Positions 41,243-50,490 of a stretch of 64,000 nt of DNA are shown piece by piece (the first letter of the stretch is position 1; each line of letters begins with the position of its first letter). Source of the DNA: Neorhizobium galegae bv. officinalis (GTDB lineage: Bacteria > Pseudomonadota > Alphaproteobacteria > Rhizobiales > Rhizobiaceae). The notes beneath the pieces were generated by a model. That model made no database searches, was not told where the DNA came from, and saw only the letters and a list, made by a program, of their open reading frames with translations. The position numbers and the translations under genes are program-made. The stretch covers positions 62,001 to 126,000 of the forward strand of contig CCRI01000008.1 in NCBI GenBank assembly GCA_000985875.1, given 5' to 3'.

Positions 41243-42064
41243 TCAGTCGTCGGCACCGAGAAGCTGGTCCATCAGGCGCGACGGTTCCGAACACCCGGCA
41301 CTCCCGACCACCTTCGCCGGCACCCCGGCGACGGTCGACTTCGGCGGTACGGCCTTCAGGACCACCGAGCCGGCGGCGACGCGCGAGCACGAGCCGACCT
41401 CGATATTGCCGAGGATCTTGGCGCCGGCACCGATGAGGACGCCGTTGGCGATCTTCGGATGGCGATCAGCGCCTTCCTTGCCGGTGCCGCCGAGCGTCAC
41501 CCCATGCAGGATCGAGACGTTGTCGCCGATGACGGCCGTCTCGCCGACCACGAGGCCGGTGGCGTGATCGAGGAAGATGCCCTTGCCGATGCGGGCTGCC
41601 GGATTGATGTCCGTCTGGAAGACGCTGGAGGAGCGGCTCTGCAGGTAGAGCGCAAAATCGCGGCGGCCGCGGTTGAACAGCCAATGCGCCAGCCGGTGCG
41701 TCTGGATCGCGTGGAATCCCTTGAAATAGAGAACCGGCTCCATGAAACGCAGGCAGGCGGGATCGCGGTCGTAGACGGCCTGGATGTCGACGCGCATGAT
41801 GGCGCCCCATTCCGGCCAGTCCGCCAGCATTTCCATGAAGGTCTGGCGCAGAAGGACGTCCGGAATATCCCCATGGGCAAGGCGTTCGCAGATGCGGTGA
41901 ACGACGCATTCCTCGAGCGAGCGATGGTTCAGCACGGCAGAATACAGAAATGCGGCGAGCAGCGGGTCCTGCTCGGTCGCCACGCGTGCCTCCTGGCGCA
42001 GCGTATCCCAGATGGGATCCATCGTTGCGACCGGCTCCTGGCGGATTTCAGTTCTTGCGGCCAT
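41243..42064 (-). CDS. cysE: Serine O-acetyltransferase
   Basis: CysE makes O-acetylserine, the acceptor for sulfide in cysteine synthesis. The 273-residue protein has the helical N-terminal domain (IWDTLRQEARVATEQDPLLAAFLYSAVLNH, given in part). The left-handed beta-helix follows, with DHATGLVVGETAVIGD, where the catalytic Asp and His sit, then the HGVTLGGTGK motif. The ATG at 42064 is preceded by GAGGAG, so the 30-codon upstream extension is rejected. Feedback inhibition by cysteine is usual in the family. No operon partner is visible. Confidence 0.95.
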   Translation of the reverse strand: MAARTEIRQEPVATMDPIWDTLRQEARVATEQDPLLAAFLYSAVLNHRSLEECVVHRICERLAHGDIPDVLLRQTFMEMLADWPEWGAIMRVDIQAVYDRDPACLRFMEPVLYFKGFHAIQTHRLAHWLFNRGRRDFALYLQSRSSSVFQTDINPAARIGKGIFLDHATGLVVGETAVIGDNVSILHGVTLGGTGKEGADRHPKIANGVLIGAGAKILGNIEVGSCSRVAAGSVVLKAVPPKSTVAGVPAKVVGSAGCSEPSRLMDQLLGADD

Positions 42065-42180
42065 CGCCGTCTCCTCGTTTGCCGTATGGCAGAGCTTTTC
42101 AAGGCCAGTATATAGAATAAGTTTACGCCGAGACCAATGGCCGCAAAATCGCATTCCGTTGATCGTAAGAATGAGGAAAC

Positions 42181-42969
42181 CTACGGTCTTGCGGAGAGTT
42201 CCGCGTAGAAGTCGATAACCGCCTTCTTGAACACCCGATCGCCGACCGCGAGCATGTGGTCGCGTCCGGGAATATCGAGGGCAATCGCGTGCGGCATCAG
42301 AGCGGCCAGCTCCTGCGCGGAACCGGCGATGTCGTCCGTGGTGCCGACCCCGATCAGCGTCGGCGCGTCGATCCGCCCCATGTCCGCGCGGCTCACCAGA
42401 TCCCGCGAACCGCGGATACAGGCGGCAAGGGCTTGCCTGTCGCTTTTCGTCTGGTCGGCAAAGGCGCGGAACATGCGGCCGCGGGCATGGCTGACGTCAT
42501 CGAGCGAGGGAGCAATCAAGGCGTCCGCGATCGGGTCCCAATCCCCTACCCCGTCGGTCATGCCGATCCCGAGGCCTCCGAGCACCAGGGAGCGCACCCG
42601 ATGCGGATGGGCGAGCGCGGAAAAGACCGAAATCCGTGCGCCCATCGAATAACCGAAGACATGCGCTTCCGGGATCCTCAAGTGATCGAGGAGCGCCATC
42701 GAATCCTCGGCCATCACCCATGGCCGATAAGCTTCCGGATCGCGCGGCTTGTCGCTTGCCCCGTGCCCGCGATTGTCCATGGCGATCACCCTGTAACCCG
42801 CGTCGCCGAGCGTCTTCAGCCAACCCGGATGCACCCAGTTGACCAGCGCGCTGGAAGCAAACCCGTGGATGAGCAATACCGGATAACCCGACGGATCGCC
42901 TTCGTCGAAATAGGCAAGATCGAGACCCTGGTGGGAAAACTTGGAGAAGGCAGGCGCGTTGAGATTCAT
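42181..42969 (-). CDS. Alpha/beta hydrolase
   Basis: This 262-residue protein is a standard alpha/beta hydrolase. The oxyanion HGFASSALVNW lies near residue 35. The nucleophile elbow is GYSMGAR, with the catalytic Ser in the G-X-S-X-G pattern, and the catalytic His is in GRDHMLAVGD near the end. It has no signal peptide. I chose the ATG at 42969 (MNLNAPAF), because the earlier frame lies in the leader of the divergent zinc-finger gene. The substrate is unknown. Confidence 0.85.
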   Translation of the reverse strand: MNLNAPAFSKFSHQGLDLAYFDEGDPSGYPVLLIHGFASSALVNWVHPGWLKTLGDAGYRVIAMDNRGHGASDKPRDPEAYRPWVMAEDSMALLDHLRIPEAHVFGYSMGARISVFSALAHPHRVRSLVLGGLGIGMTDGVGDWDPIADALIAPSLDDVSHARGRMFRAFADQTKSDRQALAACIRGSRDLVSRADMGRIDAPTLIGVGTTDDIAGSAQELAALMPHAIALDIPGRDHMLAVGDRVFKKAVIDFYAELSARP

Positions 42970-43141
42970 CGGGGCAGTCCTTATTGACGCCGGGAACATA
43001 GGCGATGAACCTCGGCGTTTGAACCCGTGCCCGATACGAAATCGACGCGCCTGCGGCGGTTTTCCCACTACACAATCGTCAAGCGGGCCGCTAATGTCCG
43101 GCGCAAATCAGACGCGCCGCATTCAAGTATCGGAGACCATC

Positions 43142-43387
43142 ATGGCCGGGCACAGCATTCCCCATTTCCAGAACGACGGCGGACATCGCTTGATCCAGAT
43201 CGGCGTCAAGGAATTCATGTGCACCGGTGCCTCGGTTCCCTTCGACCATCCGCATATCTTCATTGACATGGGCGACGACAACGAGAAGGTCTGCTCCTAC
43301 TGCTCGACCCTCTACCGCTACAATCCGTCGCTGAAGGCTGAACAGACAGACCCGCCGGGCTGCGTCTTCCACGTCAAGGCCGCCTGA
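43142..43387 (+). CDS. Zinc-finger protein (CHCC type, NDUFS6-like)
   Basis: This 81-residue protein carries the CHCC zinc-binding pattern found in mitochondrial complex I subunit NDUFS6: a Cys in EFMCTGAS, a His in FDHPHIFIDMG, then CSYC. Alphaproteobacterial homologues are thought to be complex I accessory subunits. I chose the ATG at 43142 (MAGHSIPHF); the earlier frame would run back through the promoter region. It is followed 13 bp later by an FAD monooxygenase gene on the same strand. Confidence 0.87.
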   Translation: MAGHSIPHFQNDGGHRLIQIGVKEFMCTGASVPFDHPHIFIDMGDDNEKVCSYCSTLYRYNPSLKAEQTDPPGCVFHVKAA

Positions 43388-43400
43388 TCGGCATTCCGAC

Positions 43401-44564
43401 ATGCCCATTGAAAGAGTAGCGATCATCGGTGCCGGCATGGCCGGGCTGACGGCCGCGCTCGCCTTCGCCCGCCACGGCATAGCCTGCGACATTTTCGAGG
43501 AAGCGGCCGCCCTGATCGAGGTCGGCGCTGGCCTGCAGATATCGCCGAACGCGTCGCGCGTGCTCTCCGAACTTGGCGTCCTGCCCGCGCTCGAAGCCGT
43601 CTGGACCGAGCCGGAGCGGATCGCGCTCGTCTCGGGGACGTCGCTCCGGCCGCTTGCACATGTTCCCGCCGGACGTTTCGCCCGCGAGCGCTGGGGTGCG
43701 CCCTATGGGGTTCTCCACCGTGCGACGCTTCAACAGGCATTGCTTGCCGCAGTCGAACAGAACCCGCTCTGCAGCACCCATCTGGATACGCCTGTCCGCA
43801 AGGATCCGCACGGGACGCTGGCCGGGATCACCGGCCAAAGTTATCCACTGATCGTCGGCGCCGACGGGGTCTGGTCAAATCTGCGCGCCGACATACCGAA
43901 GAGCCCGGAGCCCGATTTTTCGCGCAATGTCGCCTGGCGCTTCACGATTCCCGGCAGTGCCCGGCCCGACTGGCTGGACGCGAACCAAGTCACCGCCTTT
44001 CTCGGGCCGTCGACCCATGTGGTTGCCTATCCCCTCAAGGAGATCGACGGTTTCAATATCGTCGCAATCGCCTCCGGCATCAGCCCCGGCAAGACGTGGG
44101 ATGCGCAAGCCGGCGATGCGCAGCGGCGCATGCTGCTCGGCCAGTTCCATCGCTGGGACCGGCGCATCGTTCAGCTGATCGAAAAGGCTGAAAAACCGAC
44201 CTTCTGGCCGCTTTACCAGGTGAGTGCCGGGCGCTGGCACAACGGTCGCGACATGGTTCTGATCGGCGACGCCGCCCATGCGATGATGCCGTTTGCGGCC
44301 CAGGGCGCATCGATGGCGATCGAGGATGCTTTCGTACTGGCGAACCGGGTGGCAGGCTCCCTGCCCCTTGAGCAAGCGCTGACGAATTTCGAAAGCGAAC
44401 GCGCGGCGCGGGTCGCCAAGGTGCGCGCCCGCGGCCTGTTCAACCGCTTCGCCTATCACGCCCGTGGCCCGATCCGGCTCGGCCGGGACATCGTCCTGTC
44501 GCTGCGTCCGCCGCAATCGCTTGCGGCGGATTTCGACTGGCTTTACGGCTTCAAGGCAAGTTGA
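43401..44564 (+). CDS. FAD-dependent monooxygenase
   Basis: This 387-residue protein belongs to the group A flavin monooxygenases (salicylate hydroxylase/PHBH-like). It has the FAD-binding GAGMAG at residues 10-15, the later VGADGVWSNLR motif and the GDAAHAMMPFAAQGASMAIED segment that binds FAD and substrate. It could hydroxylate an aromatic ring or act in quinone synthesis. The substrate cannot be told from sequence. Its 3' end abuts the convergent metC stop with no gap, so there is no room for separate terminators. Confidence 0.88.
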   Translation: MPIERVAIIGAGMAGLTAALAFARHGIACDIFEEAAALIEVGAGLQISPNASRVLSELGVLPALEAVWTEPERIALVSGTSLRPLAHVPAGRFARERWGAPYGVLHRATLQQALLAAVEQNPLCSTHLDTPVRKDPHGTLAGITGQSYPLIVGADGVWSNLRADIPKSPEPDFSRNVAWRFTIPGSARPDWLDANQVTAFLGPSTHVVAYPLKEIDGFNIVAIASGISPGKTWDAQAGDAQRRMLLGQFHRWDRRIVQLIEKAEKPTFWPLYQVSAGRWHNGRDMVLIGDAAHAMMPFAAQGASMAIEDAFVLANRVAGSLPLEQALTNFESERAARVAKVRARGLFNRFAYHARGPIRLGRDIVLSLRPPQSLAADFDWLYGFKAS

Positions 44565-45755
44565 TCAAAGCGCGGCCGCGGCCGCGAAACCGATTTCCAG
44601 GTCCTTCTTCAGATCGGCCACATCTTCGAGACCGATCTGCAGGCGAATGACCGGCCCTTCCGGCGGCGCCTTGCGGATGGTGCGATCCGACAGGTTGACG
44701 GGCACGGCGAGGCTCTCGTAACCGCCCCAGGAATAACCGAGGCCGAAGAAGGACAGCGCATCCAGAAAAGCGTGCGCCTTGGCCTTTGCCTTGTCGCCCT
44801 CCGCCTCCAGCACGAAGGAGAAGACGCCGCTGGCGCCCTTGAAGTCGCGCTTCCAGATCGCGTGGCCCGGAAAGCTCGGCAGTGCCGGATGCAGGACGCG
44901 GACAACGTCGTCGCGGCTCTCCAGCCATGTGGCGATATCGAGTGCGCTCTTCTGGTGATGCTCGAGGCGCACGCCCATGGTGCGCAGGCCGCGCAGGATC
45001 TGGTAGGAATCATCCGGTGCACCGCAGATACCGAGCGCAATGCGGGCTTCTTCGAGTTTCGGCCAGTGCTTGGCGTTGGCCGAGACGGAGCCCATGATGA
45101 TGTCCGAATGGCCGGACGGATATTTCGTCGTCGCATGGATCGACACGTCGACGCCGAAATCGAGCGGGCGGAAATAAAGCGGCGTCGCCCAGGTATTGTC
45201 CATGGTGACGACGCAATCGTGCCGGTGGGCCACGTCGGCGATCGCTCGGATATCCTGCATCTCCATGGTGTTGGAGCCCGGCGCTTCGGTATGGATCAGC
45301 CTGGTGTTCGGCTTGATCAGCGCTTCGATGCCGGCCCCGATCTCCGGGTCGTAATATTCGACCGCGACGCCGAGGCGCTTCAGCATCGTATTGCAGAAGT
45401 TGCGGCATGGCGCGTAGACGGAATCGACGATCAGGGCGTGGTCGCCAGCCGAGAGATAGGCGAGAAACGGCACCGAAATCGCTGCCAGCCCCGAGGGAAC
45501 GAGGATTGTCCCGGCCGAGCCTTCCAATTCGTCGAGCGCTGCGCAGAGCGCATCGGTCGTCGGGGTGCTGCGGGTCCCGTAGGTATATTTCTGGGCCCGT
45601 TTCTCCATCGTCGCCGCGTCGGGAAACAACACGGTCGAAGCGTGAACGACCGGCGGATTGACGAAACCGTGGTAGTCGGACGGGTCGTTGCCCATATGGG
45701 CGAGACGCGTGTTGGGGCCAGCGCCGGTGAACAGGGACTCGTTCGTCTTTTTCAT
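44565..45755 (-). CDS. metC: Cystathionine beta-lyase
   Basis: MetC cleaves cystathionine to homocysteine, pyruvate and ammonia in methionine synthesis. The 396-residue PLP enzyme has SADHALIVDSVYAP-type cofactor contacts and the PLP-lysine motif TKYPSGHSD. The sequence LGVAVEYYDPEIG marks the Cys/Met-metabolism (gamma-family) fold. I chose the ATG at 45755 (MKKTNESLF), because the 42-codon upstream extension is not family-like. I looked for a SAM-II riboswitch in the leader and did not find one. Family members can also act as gamma-lyases, so the exact reaction is an inference. Confidence 0.9.
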   Translation of the reverse strand: MKKTNESLFTGAGPNTRLAHMGNDPSDYHGFVNPPVVHASTVLFPDAATMEKRAQKYTYGTRSTPTTDALCAALDELEGSAGTILVPSGLAAISVPFLAYLSAGDHALIVDSVYAPCRNFCNTMLKRLGVAVEYYDPEIGAGIEALIKPNTRLIHTEAPGSNTMEMQDIRAIADVAHRHDCVVTMDNTWATPLYFRPLDFGVDVSIHATTKYPSGHSDIIMGSVSANAKHWPKLEEARIALGICGAPDDSYQILRGLRTMGVRLEHHQKSALDIATWLESRDDVVRVLHPALPSFPGHAIWKRDFKGASGVFSFVLEAEGDKAKAKAHAFLDALSFFGLGYSWGGYESLAVPVNLSDRTIRKAPPEGPVIRLQIGLEDVADLKKDLEIGFAAAAAL

Positions 45756-46120
45756 GTCGGGGAGAGCTTTCGTTGGCAATGGAGACGCCAAGTTTTGCCG
45801 TCCGAGCAAGGCCCGGTCAACCCCGCGAACGAGGCCTGAAGCAGATACATCAGGCTGCCTGCCACACCACGGAAAACGCACCTCTTTTGATCATCCACTG
45901 CTCAAACTTTAAGTAACTGAGCGTTTTCTGAGCCGGGTTAACGAATTTACCTCATTTCAGACGCAATTCGAAAAGGCGACACTTGACCCTGCGTTGTTTT
46001 GCGAATGAGATAGCAACGCCTGCACCGGGAGGGTTAGCGGGCGGCCGGCCGTATTCGAAAAAACAGGGGAGCGGCCCGGTGCCATCAAGTCACAGAAAAC
46101 CACAGATAAAGGTTGGGAAA
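45756..46120. other. Divergent promoter region of metC and aapJ
   Basis: This 365-bp gap separates the divergent metC and aapJ genes. It should hold both promoters. A possible TTGACC -35 lies near 45983-45988 for aapJ, but the matching -10 is weak. An imperfect palindrome GCTCA...TGAGC occurs around 45900-45923. I see no clear sigma-54 site, riboswitch or gene in it. Confidence 0.45.
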
Positions 46121-47146
46121 ATGAAAAAGACGCTTCTGTCAGCCGCGATTGGCGCAGCGGTCCTTGGCTTCGCATCGGCGGCATCGGCCGCTACGCTTGA
46201 TACCGTCAAGTCCAAGGGTTTCGTTCAGTGCGTCGTCAACACCGGTCTCGCCGGCTTTGCCGCACCGGACGCATCGGGCAACTGGTCCGGTTTCGACGTT
46301 GACTACTGCAAAGCCGTTGCAGCTGCCATTTTTAATGACGCAACGAAGACGAAATATACCCCGACCACTTCGCAGACCCGCTTCACGGCGCTGCAGTCGG
46401 GCGAAGGCGACGTCCTGTTCCGCAACACGACCTGGACGATCAACCGCGATACGGCGCTCGGCTTCAACTTCCGTACCGTCAACTACTACGACGGCCAGGG
46501 CTTCATGGTGCCGAAGAGCCTCAACGTGAAGTCGGCTCTGGAGCTTTCCGGCGCTGCAGTCTGCGTTCAGTCCGGCACCACCACCGAGCTCAACCTCGCC
46601 GACTACTTCAAGGCCAACAAGCTCGAATACAAGCCGGTCGTCTACGAAAAGCTGCCGGAAGTGAACCAGGCCTATCAGGAAGGCCGTTGCGACGTTTACA
46701 CGACCGACCAGTCCGGCCTCTATTCGCTGCGCCTGTCGCTTTCGAACCCGGATGAGCACATCATTCTGCCGGAAATCATTTCCAAGGAGCCGCTCGGCCC
46801 GGCCGTTCGCCAGGGCGACGACCAGTGGTTCGATATCGTTTCGTGGACGCATTACGCACTGGTGCAGGCTGAAGAGTTCGGCCTCACCAAGGCAAATGTC
46901 GACGACATCCGCAAGTCCTCCACCAACCCGGACGTCCGCCGCTTCCTCGGCGTCGAGAAGGATACCAAGATCGGTACCGACCTCGGCCTGACCAACGACT
47001 GGGCCTACAACATCGTCAAGGCCGTCGGCAATTACGGCGAAGTGTTCGAGCGCAACATCGGCCAGAACACCCCCCTCAAGATCCAGCGTGGCCTGAATGC
47101 GCTCTGGACCAAGGGCGGCCTGCAATACGCTCCGCCGGTTCGTTAA
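46121..47146 (+). CDS. aapJ: General L-amino-acid ABC transporter, substrate-binding protein
   Basis: AapJ is the periplasmic binding protein of the general amino-acid permease Aap, first studied in Rhizobium leguminosarum, which takes up a wide range of L-amino acids. The 341-residue precursor has a signal peptide (MKKTLLSAAIGAAVLGF onward, cleaved at ASA-AT near residue 23). It continues with the AapJ/BztA-type fold including VDYCKAVAAAIF and GQGFMVPKSLNV. The ATG at 46121 follows GGGAAA; the longest frame starts earlier without signal. It is the first of aapJQMP. Confidence 0.95.
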   Translation: MKKTLLSAAIGAAVLGFASAASAATLDTVKSKGFVQCVVNTGLAGFAAPDASGNWSGFDVDYCKAVAAAIFNDATKTKYTPTTSQTRFTALQSGEGDVLFRNTTWTINRDTALGFNFRTVNYYDGQGFMVPKSLNVKSALELSGAAVCVQSGTTTELNLADYFKANKLEYKPVVYEKLPEVNQAYQEGRCDVYTTDQSGLYSLRLSLSNPDEHIILPEIISKEPLGPAVRQGDDQWFDIVSWTHYALVQAEEFGLTKANVDDIRKSSTNPDVRRFLGVEKDTKIGTDLGLTNDWAYNIVKAVGNYGEVFERNIGQNTPLKIQRGLNALWTKGGLQYAPPVR

Positions 47147-47164
47147 TCGGCGACAACACGACCG

Positions 47165-47190
47165 GATAAGGCGGCCGATGCCGCCTTATC
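47165..47190 (+). other. Strong hairpin between aapJ and aapQ (I)
   Basis: A perfect 11-bp stem, GATAAGGCGGC with GCCGCCTTATC, has a 4-nt loop. It lies 18 bp after the aapJ stop and is followed by CCCTATAAG, not a U-run. Such intergenic hairpins usually stabilise or partly terminate binding-protein mRNA, so AapJ is made in excess over the membrane subunits. Confidence 0.75.
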
Positions 47191-47222
47191 CCCTATAAGA
47201 ACAAAACGCATAAAAAGAAAAA

Positions 47223-47240
47223 GACCTCAAAAATGAGGTC
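47223..47240 (+). other. Second hairpin between aapJ and aapQ (II)
   Basis: GACCTCA pairs with TGAGGTC around AAAA, giving a 7-bp stem. It lies 18 bp before the aapQ start and just upstream of its ribosome-binding site, so it may affect aapQ translation. Confidence 0.6.
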
Positions 47241-47258
47241 ACAGGGGAAAAGGCCAGC

Positions 47259-48452
47259 ATGACAGATCACGCTGCAATTGCGCCTTCCGAAGCGCGAACT
47301 CTCAGATCCTACGTTTACGATCCCAAGATCCGGGCTATTTTTTTCCAGATCCTCACGCTCGTCATCGTCGTCGCCATCGGCTGGTCGATTTTCGACAACA
47401 CCGTCGCCAACCTTGCGCGCTCCGGTACCGCTTCCGGATATCAGTTCCTGAAGGGCCGCGCCGGTTTCGACATCGGCGCCTCGCTGATCGACTATTCGAG
47501 CGATTCGACCTACGGGCGAGCCATCCTCGTCGGTTTCCTCAATACGATCCTGGTGGCGTTCTTCGGCATCATCACCGCAACCGCCATCGGCTTCATCATC
47601 GGTATCGGCCGTCTGTCCAAGAACTGGCTGATCGCTAAGCTCTGCACCGTCTATGTGGAAGTCTTCCGCAACATCCCCGTGCTGCTGATCATCTTCTTCT
47701 GGTACAAGGGCGTGCTTTCGTCGCTGCCGCAGGTTCGGGACTCGCTCAAACTGCCGCTTGGCATGGTGCTCAACAATCGCGGCCTCGCCTTCCCGAGACC
47801 CGTCTGGGGCGATGCCGCGTGGGTAATCCCCGTTGCGTTGCTGATTGCCATCGTTGCGACGTTCATCGTGGCGCGCTGGGCAAAACAGCGGCAGATGCGG
47901 ACCGGCCAGCAGTTCCATACGATCTGGGCGGCAATCGGGCTGATCGTCGGCCTGCCGGTTCTCGCCTTCCTTGCCGTCGGCGCTCCACTGACGTTCGATT
48001 TCCCGATCGCCGGCCGCTTCAACCTGTCGGGCGGATCCGTGATCGCCCCGGAATTCGTGGCTCTCTATCTGGCCCTCTCCTTCTATACCGCCTCGTTCAT
48101 CGCCGAGACGATCCGCGCCGGCATCCGGGCTGTCGCCAAGGGACAAAGCGAAGCGGCGGCAGCACTCGGATTGCAGCCCAGCACCACGACCCGTCTCGTC
48201 GTCGTGCCGCAGGCGATGCGCGTCATCATCCCGCCGCTCACCAGCCAATATCTCAACCTCACGAAAAACTCGTCGCTCGGCATCGCGGTCGGGTTTCCGG
48301 AACTGGTCGCCACCGGCGGCACGACGATGAACCAGACCGGACAGGCAATCGAAGTGGTGTCGATCTGGCTCGTCGTCTATCTCAGCATCAGTATCACGAC
48401 CTCGCTGTTCATGAACTGGTTCAACGCCAAAATGGCACTGGTGGAGAGGTAA
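47259..48452 (+). CDS. aapQ: General L-amino-acid ABC transporter permease
   Basis: AapQ is one of two membrane subunits forming the Aap channel. The 397-residue protein has an N-terminal membrane helix, a periplasmic insert, and about eight helices in all. It carries the HisM-type permease EAA loop near [25 protein letters not shown], where the ATPase docks. It is longer than HisM/HisQ, as is typical for AapQ. GGGGAAAAGG precedes the ATG. It is separated from aapJ by two hairpins and from aapM by only 4 bp. Confidence 0.94.
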   Translation: MTDHAAIAPSEARTLRSYVYDPKIRAIFFQILTLVIVVAIGWSIFDNTVANLARSGTASGYQFLKGRAGFDIGASLIDYSSDSTYGRAILVGFLNTILVAFFGIITATAIGFIIGIGRLSKNWLIAKLCTVYVEVFRNIPVLLIIFFWYKGVLSSLPQVRDSLKLPLGMVLNNRGLAFPRPVWGDAAWVIPVALLIAIVATFIVARWAKQRQMRTGQQFHTIWAAIGLIVGLPVLAFLAVGAPLTFDFPIAGRFNLSGGSVIAPEFVALYLALSFYTASFIAETIRAGIRAVAKGQSEAAAALGLQPSTTTRLVVVPQAMRVIIPPLTSQYLNLTKNSSLGIAVGFPELVATGGTTMNQTGQAIEVVSIWLVVYLSISITTSLFMNWFNAKMALVER

Positions 48453-48456
48453 GATC

Positions 48457-49614
48457 ATGAACACGAAAACCATTTCCTATGTCCGCCAGGAGATGATCGC
48501 CCCGACCCCAGCTCCGCTCAGCACCAGGAGCGCATCGGGCTGGATCCGCACCAATCTTCTGGCCACGCCGAAAGACGCCGCGCTGACGATCCTGGCGGTT
48601 GCCCTCCTGGTCTGGGCGCTGCCCGGCATGATCAACTGGCTGTTCGTGCAGGCGGCGTGGTTCGGGACCGACCGTTCGTTCTGCACCACAGCGGTGCAGG
48701 GCGGCATCAAGCCGAATGGCTGGAGCGGCGCCTGCTGGGCCTTTGTCGGCGACCGCTTCCAGCAATTCATGTTCGGGCGCTACCCGATCGACGAGCGCTG
48801 GCGGCCGATGCTGGTGGCAGTGCTGTTCATCTGCCTGCTCGTGCCGGCCCTGATGCCGAAACTGCCTCGCAAGGGCCTGAATGCGCTGCTGCTCTTCGTC
48901 GGCCTGCCGATCCTCGCATTCTTCCTGCTGCATGGCGGCGTGTTCGGGCTCCAGAAGGTTGAGACACCGCTCTGGGGCGGCCTGATGGTGACGCTGATCC
49001 TCTCCTTCGTCGGCATTGCCGTCTCGCTTCCCGTCGGCATTCTGCTGGCGCTCGGGCGACGCTCGACGATGCCGGTGATCCGCATTCTCTGCGTCACCTT
49101 CATCGAGGTCATCCGCGGCGTGCCGCTGATCACGGTGCTATTCATGGCGAACGTGATGCTGCCGCTCTTCCTGCCGACCGGCTGGACGATCGACAACTTC
49201 CTGCGCGCACTGGTCGGGGTGGCGATCTTTGCCTCCGCCTACATGGCCGAGGTCGTTCGTGGCGGCCTGCAGGCCATCCCGAAGGGACAGTTCGAAGGCG
49301 CCGATTCGCTCGGCCTCAGCTACTGGCAGAAGATCCGGCTGATCATCATGCCGCAGGCGCTGAAACTGGTCATTCCAGGCATCGTCAATACCTTCATCGG
49401 CCTTTTCAAGGACACGTCGCTGGTGTCGATCATCGGCATGTTCGACCTTCTCGGGATCGTACAGCTGAACTTCACCGACACGACCTGGATCAGCCCCGTC
49501 ACACCGATCACCGGCCTTATCTTCGCTGGCTTCATCTTCTGGCTCTTCTGCTTCGGCATGTCGCGCTACTCCGCCTTCATGGAGCGGCACCTCGACACCA
49601 ACCTGAAGCGATAG
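48457..49614 (+). CDS. aapM: General L-amino-acid ABC transporter permease
   Basis: AapM is the second Aap membrane subunit. The 385-residue protein has the same extended layout as AapQ, including a WFGTDRSFC periplasmic loop. The EAA cytoplasmic loop is in [28 protein letters not shown]. Its helices cluster in the second half. It begins 4 bp after aapQ with a start preceded by GAGAGGTAAG, so both membrane subunits are translated together. The following gene is the ATPase aapP. Confidence 0.94.
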   Translation: MNTKTISYVRQEMIAPTPAPLSTRSASGWIRTNLLATPKDAALTILAVALLVWALPGMINWLFVQAAWFGTDRSFCTTAVQGGIKPNGWSGACWAFVGDRFQQFMFGRYPIDERWRPMLVAVLFICLLVPALMPKLPRKGLNALLLFVGLPILAFFLLHGGVFGLQKVETPLWGGLMVTLILSFVGIAVSLPVGILLALGRRSTMPVIRILCVTFIEVIRGVPLITVLFMANVMLPLFLPTGWTIDNFLRALVGVAIFASAYMAEVVRGGLQAIPKGQFEGADSLGLSYWQKIRLIIMPQALKLVIPGIVNTFIGLFKDTSLVSIIGMFDLLGIVQLNFTDTTWISPVTPITGLIFAGFIFWLFCFGMSRYSAFMERHLDTNLKR

Positions 49615-49664
49615 CCGACCTGAAGCCGTGCCTAGCCACAAACGATAAAACTAAGGGGATTTAA

Positions 49665-50438
49665 ATGGCAGACGCCCAACCCAAAAAAATGACCGTCTCG
49701 GCTACCGATGTTGCCGTCGAAATCATCGGCATGAACAAGTGGTACGGCGATTTCCACGTGCTGCGCGACATCAATCTGAAGGTGATGAAGGGCGAACGCA
49801 TCGTCATCGCCGGCCCGTCCGGCTCCGGCAAATCGACGATGATCCGCTGCATCAATCGCCTTGAGGAACACCAGGCCGGCAACATCATCGTCGACGGCAT
49901 CGAGCTTACCAACGACCTCAAGAAGATCGACGAAGTGCGGCGCGAAGTGGGCATGGTGTTCCAGCACTTCAACCTCTTCCCGCATCTGACGATCCTGGAA
50001 AACTGCACGCTCGCGCCGATCTGGGTCCGCAAGATGCCAAAGAAGCAGGCGGAAGAGATCGCCATGCATTATCTCGCCCGCGTCAAGATCCCGGAACAGG
50101 CCAACAAATATCCGGGCCAGCTCTCCGGCGGCCAGCAGCAGCGCGTTGCGATCGCCCGGTCGCTGTGCATGAAGCCGAAGATCATGCTGTTCGATGAGCC
50201 AACCTCGGCGCTCGACCCGGAAATGGTCAAGGAAGTGCTGGATACGATGGTGAGCCTTGCGGAAGAAGGCATGACCATGCTGTGCGTCACCCACGAAATG
50301 GGTTTTGCCCGCCAGGTCGCCCACCGGGTGATCTTCATGGACCAGGGCCAGATCGTCGAACAGAACTCGCCGGCGGAATTCTTCGACAACCCGCAGCACG
50401 AGCGCACAAGGCTGTTCCTGAGCCAGATCCTGCACTGA
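49665..50438 (+). CDS. aapP: General L-amino-acid ABC transporter ATP-binding protein
   Basis: AapP is the ATPase that powers Aap uptake. The 257-residue protein has Walker [10 protein letters not shown] at residues 50-58, the ABC signature in [12 protein letters not shown], Walker B in [12 protein letters not shown], and the switch His in VTHEMGF. It most resembles polar amino-acid transporter ATPases. A 50-bp spacer with AAGGGG follows aapM. A very strong terminator at 50461-50480 ends the operon. Confidence 0.96.
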   Translation: MADAQPKKMTVSATDVAVEIIGMNKWYGDFHVLRDINLKVMKGERIVIAGPSGSGKSTMIRCINRLEEHQAGNIIVDGIELTNDLKKIDEVRREVGMVFQHFNLFPHLTILENCTLAPIWVRKMPKKQAEEIAMHYLARVKIPEQANKYPGQLSGGQQQRVAIARSLCMKPKIMLFDEPTSALDPEMVKEVLDTMVSLAEEGMTMLCVTHEMGFARQVAHRVIFMDQGQIVEQNSPAEFFDNPQHERTRLFLSQILH

Positions 50439-50460
50439 CAGGCTTACGGGCACGCAATCC

Positions 50461-50490
50461 TGGGGCGCTTCGGCGCCCCATTTTCGTTTT
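50461..50490. terminator. Strong terminator after aapP
   Basis: TGGGGCGC-TTCG-GCGCCCCA forms an 8-bp GC-rich stem with a UUCG tetraloop and is followed by TTTTCGTTTT. It ends aapJQMP transcription. The convergent envelope gene also ends here, but its minus-strand side lacks a U-run. Confidence 0.93.

Noticed and set aside
45756..45960. Possible SAM-responsive riboswitch in the metC leader
   Set aside because: I looked for the SAM-II and SAM-I core motifs on the minus strand and did not find them.
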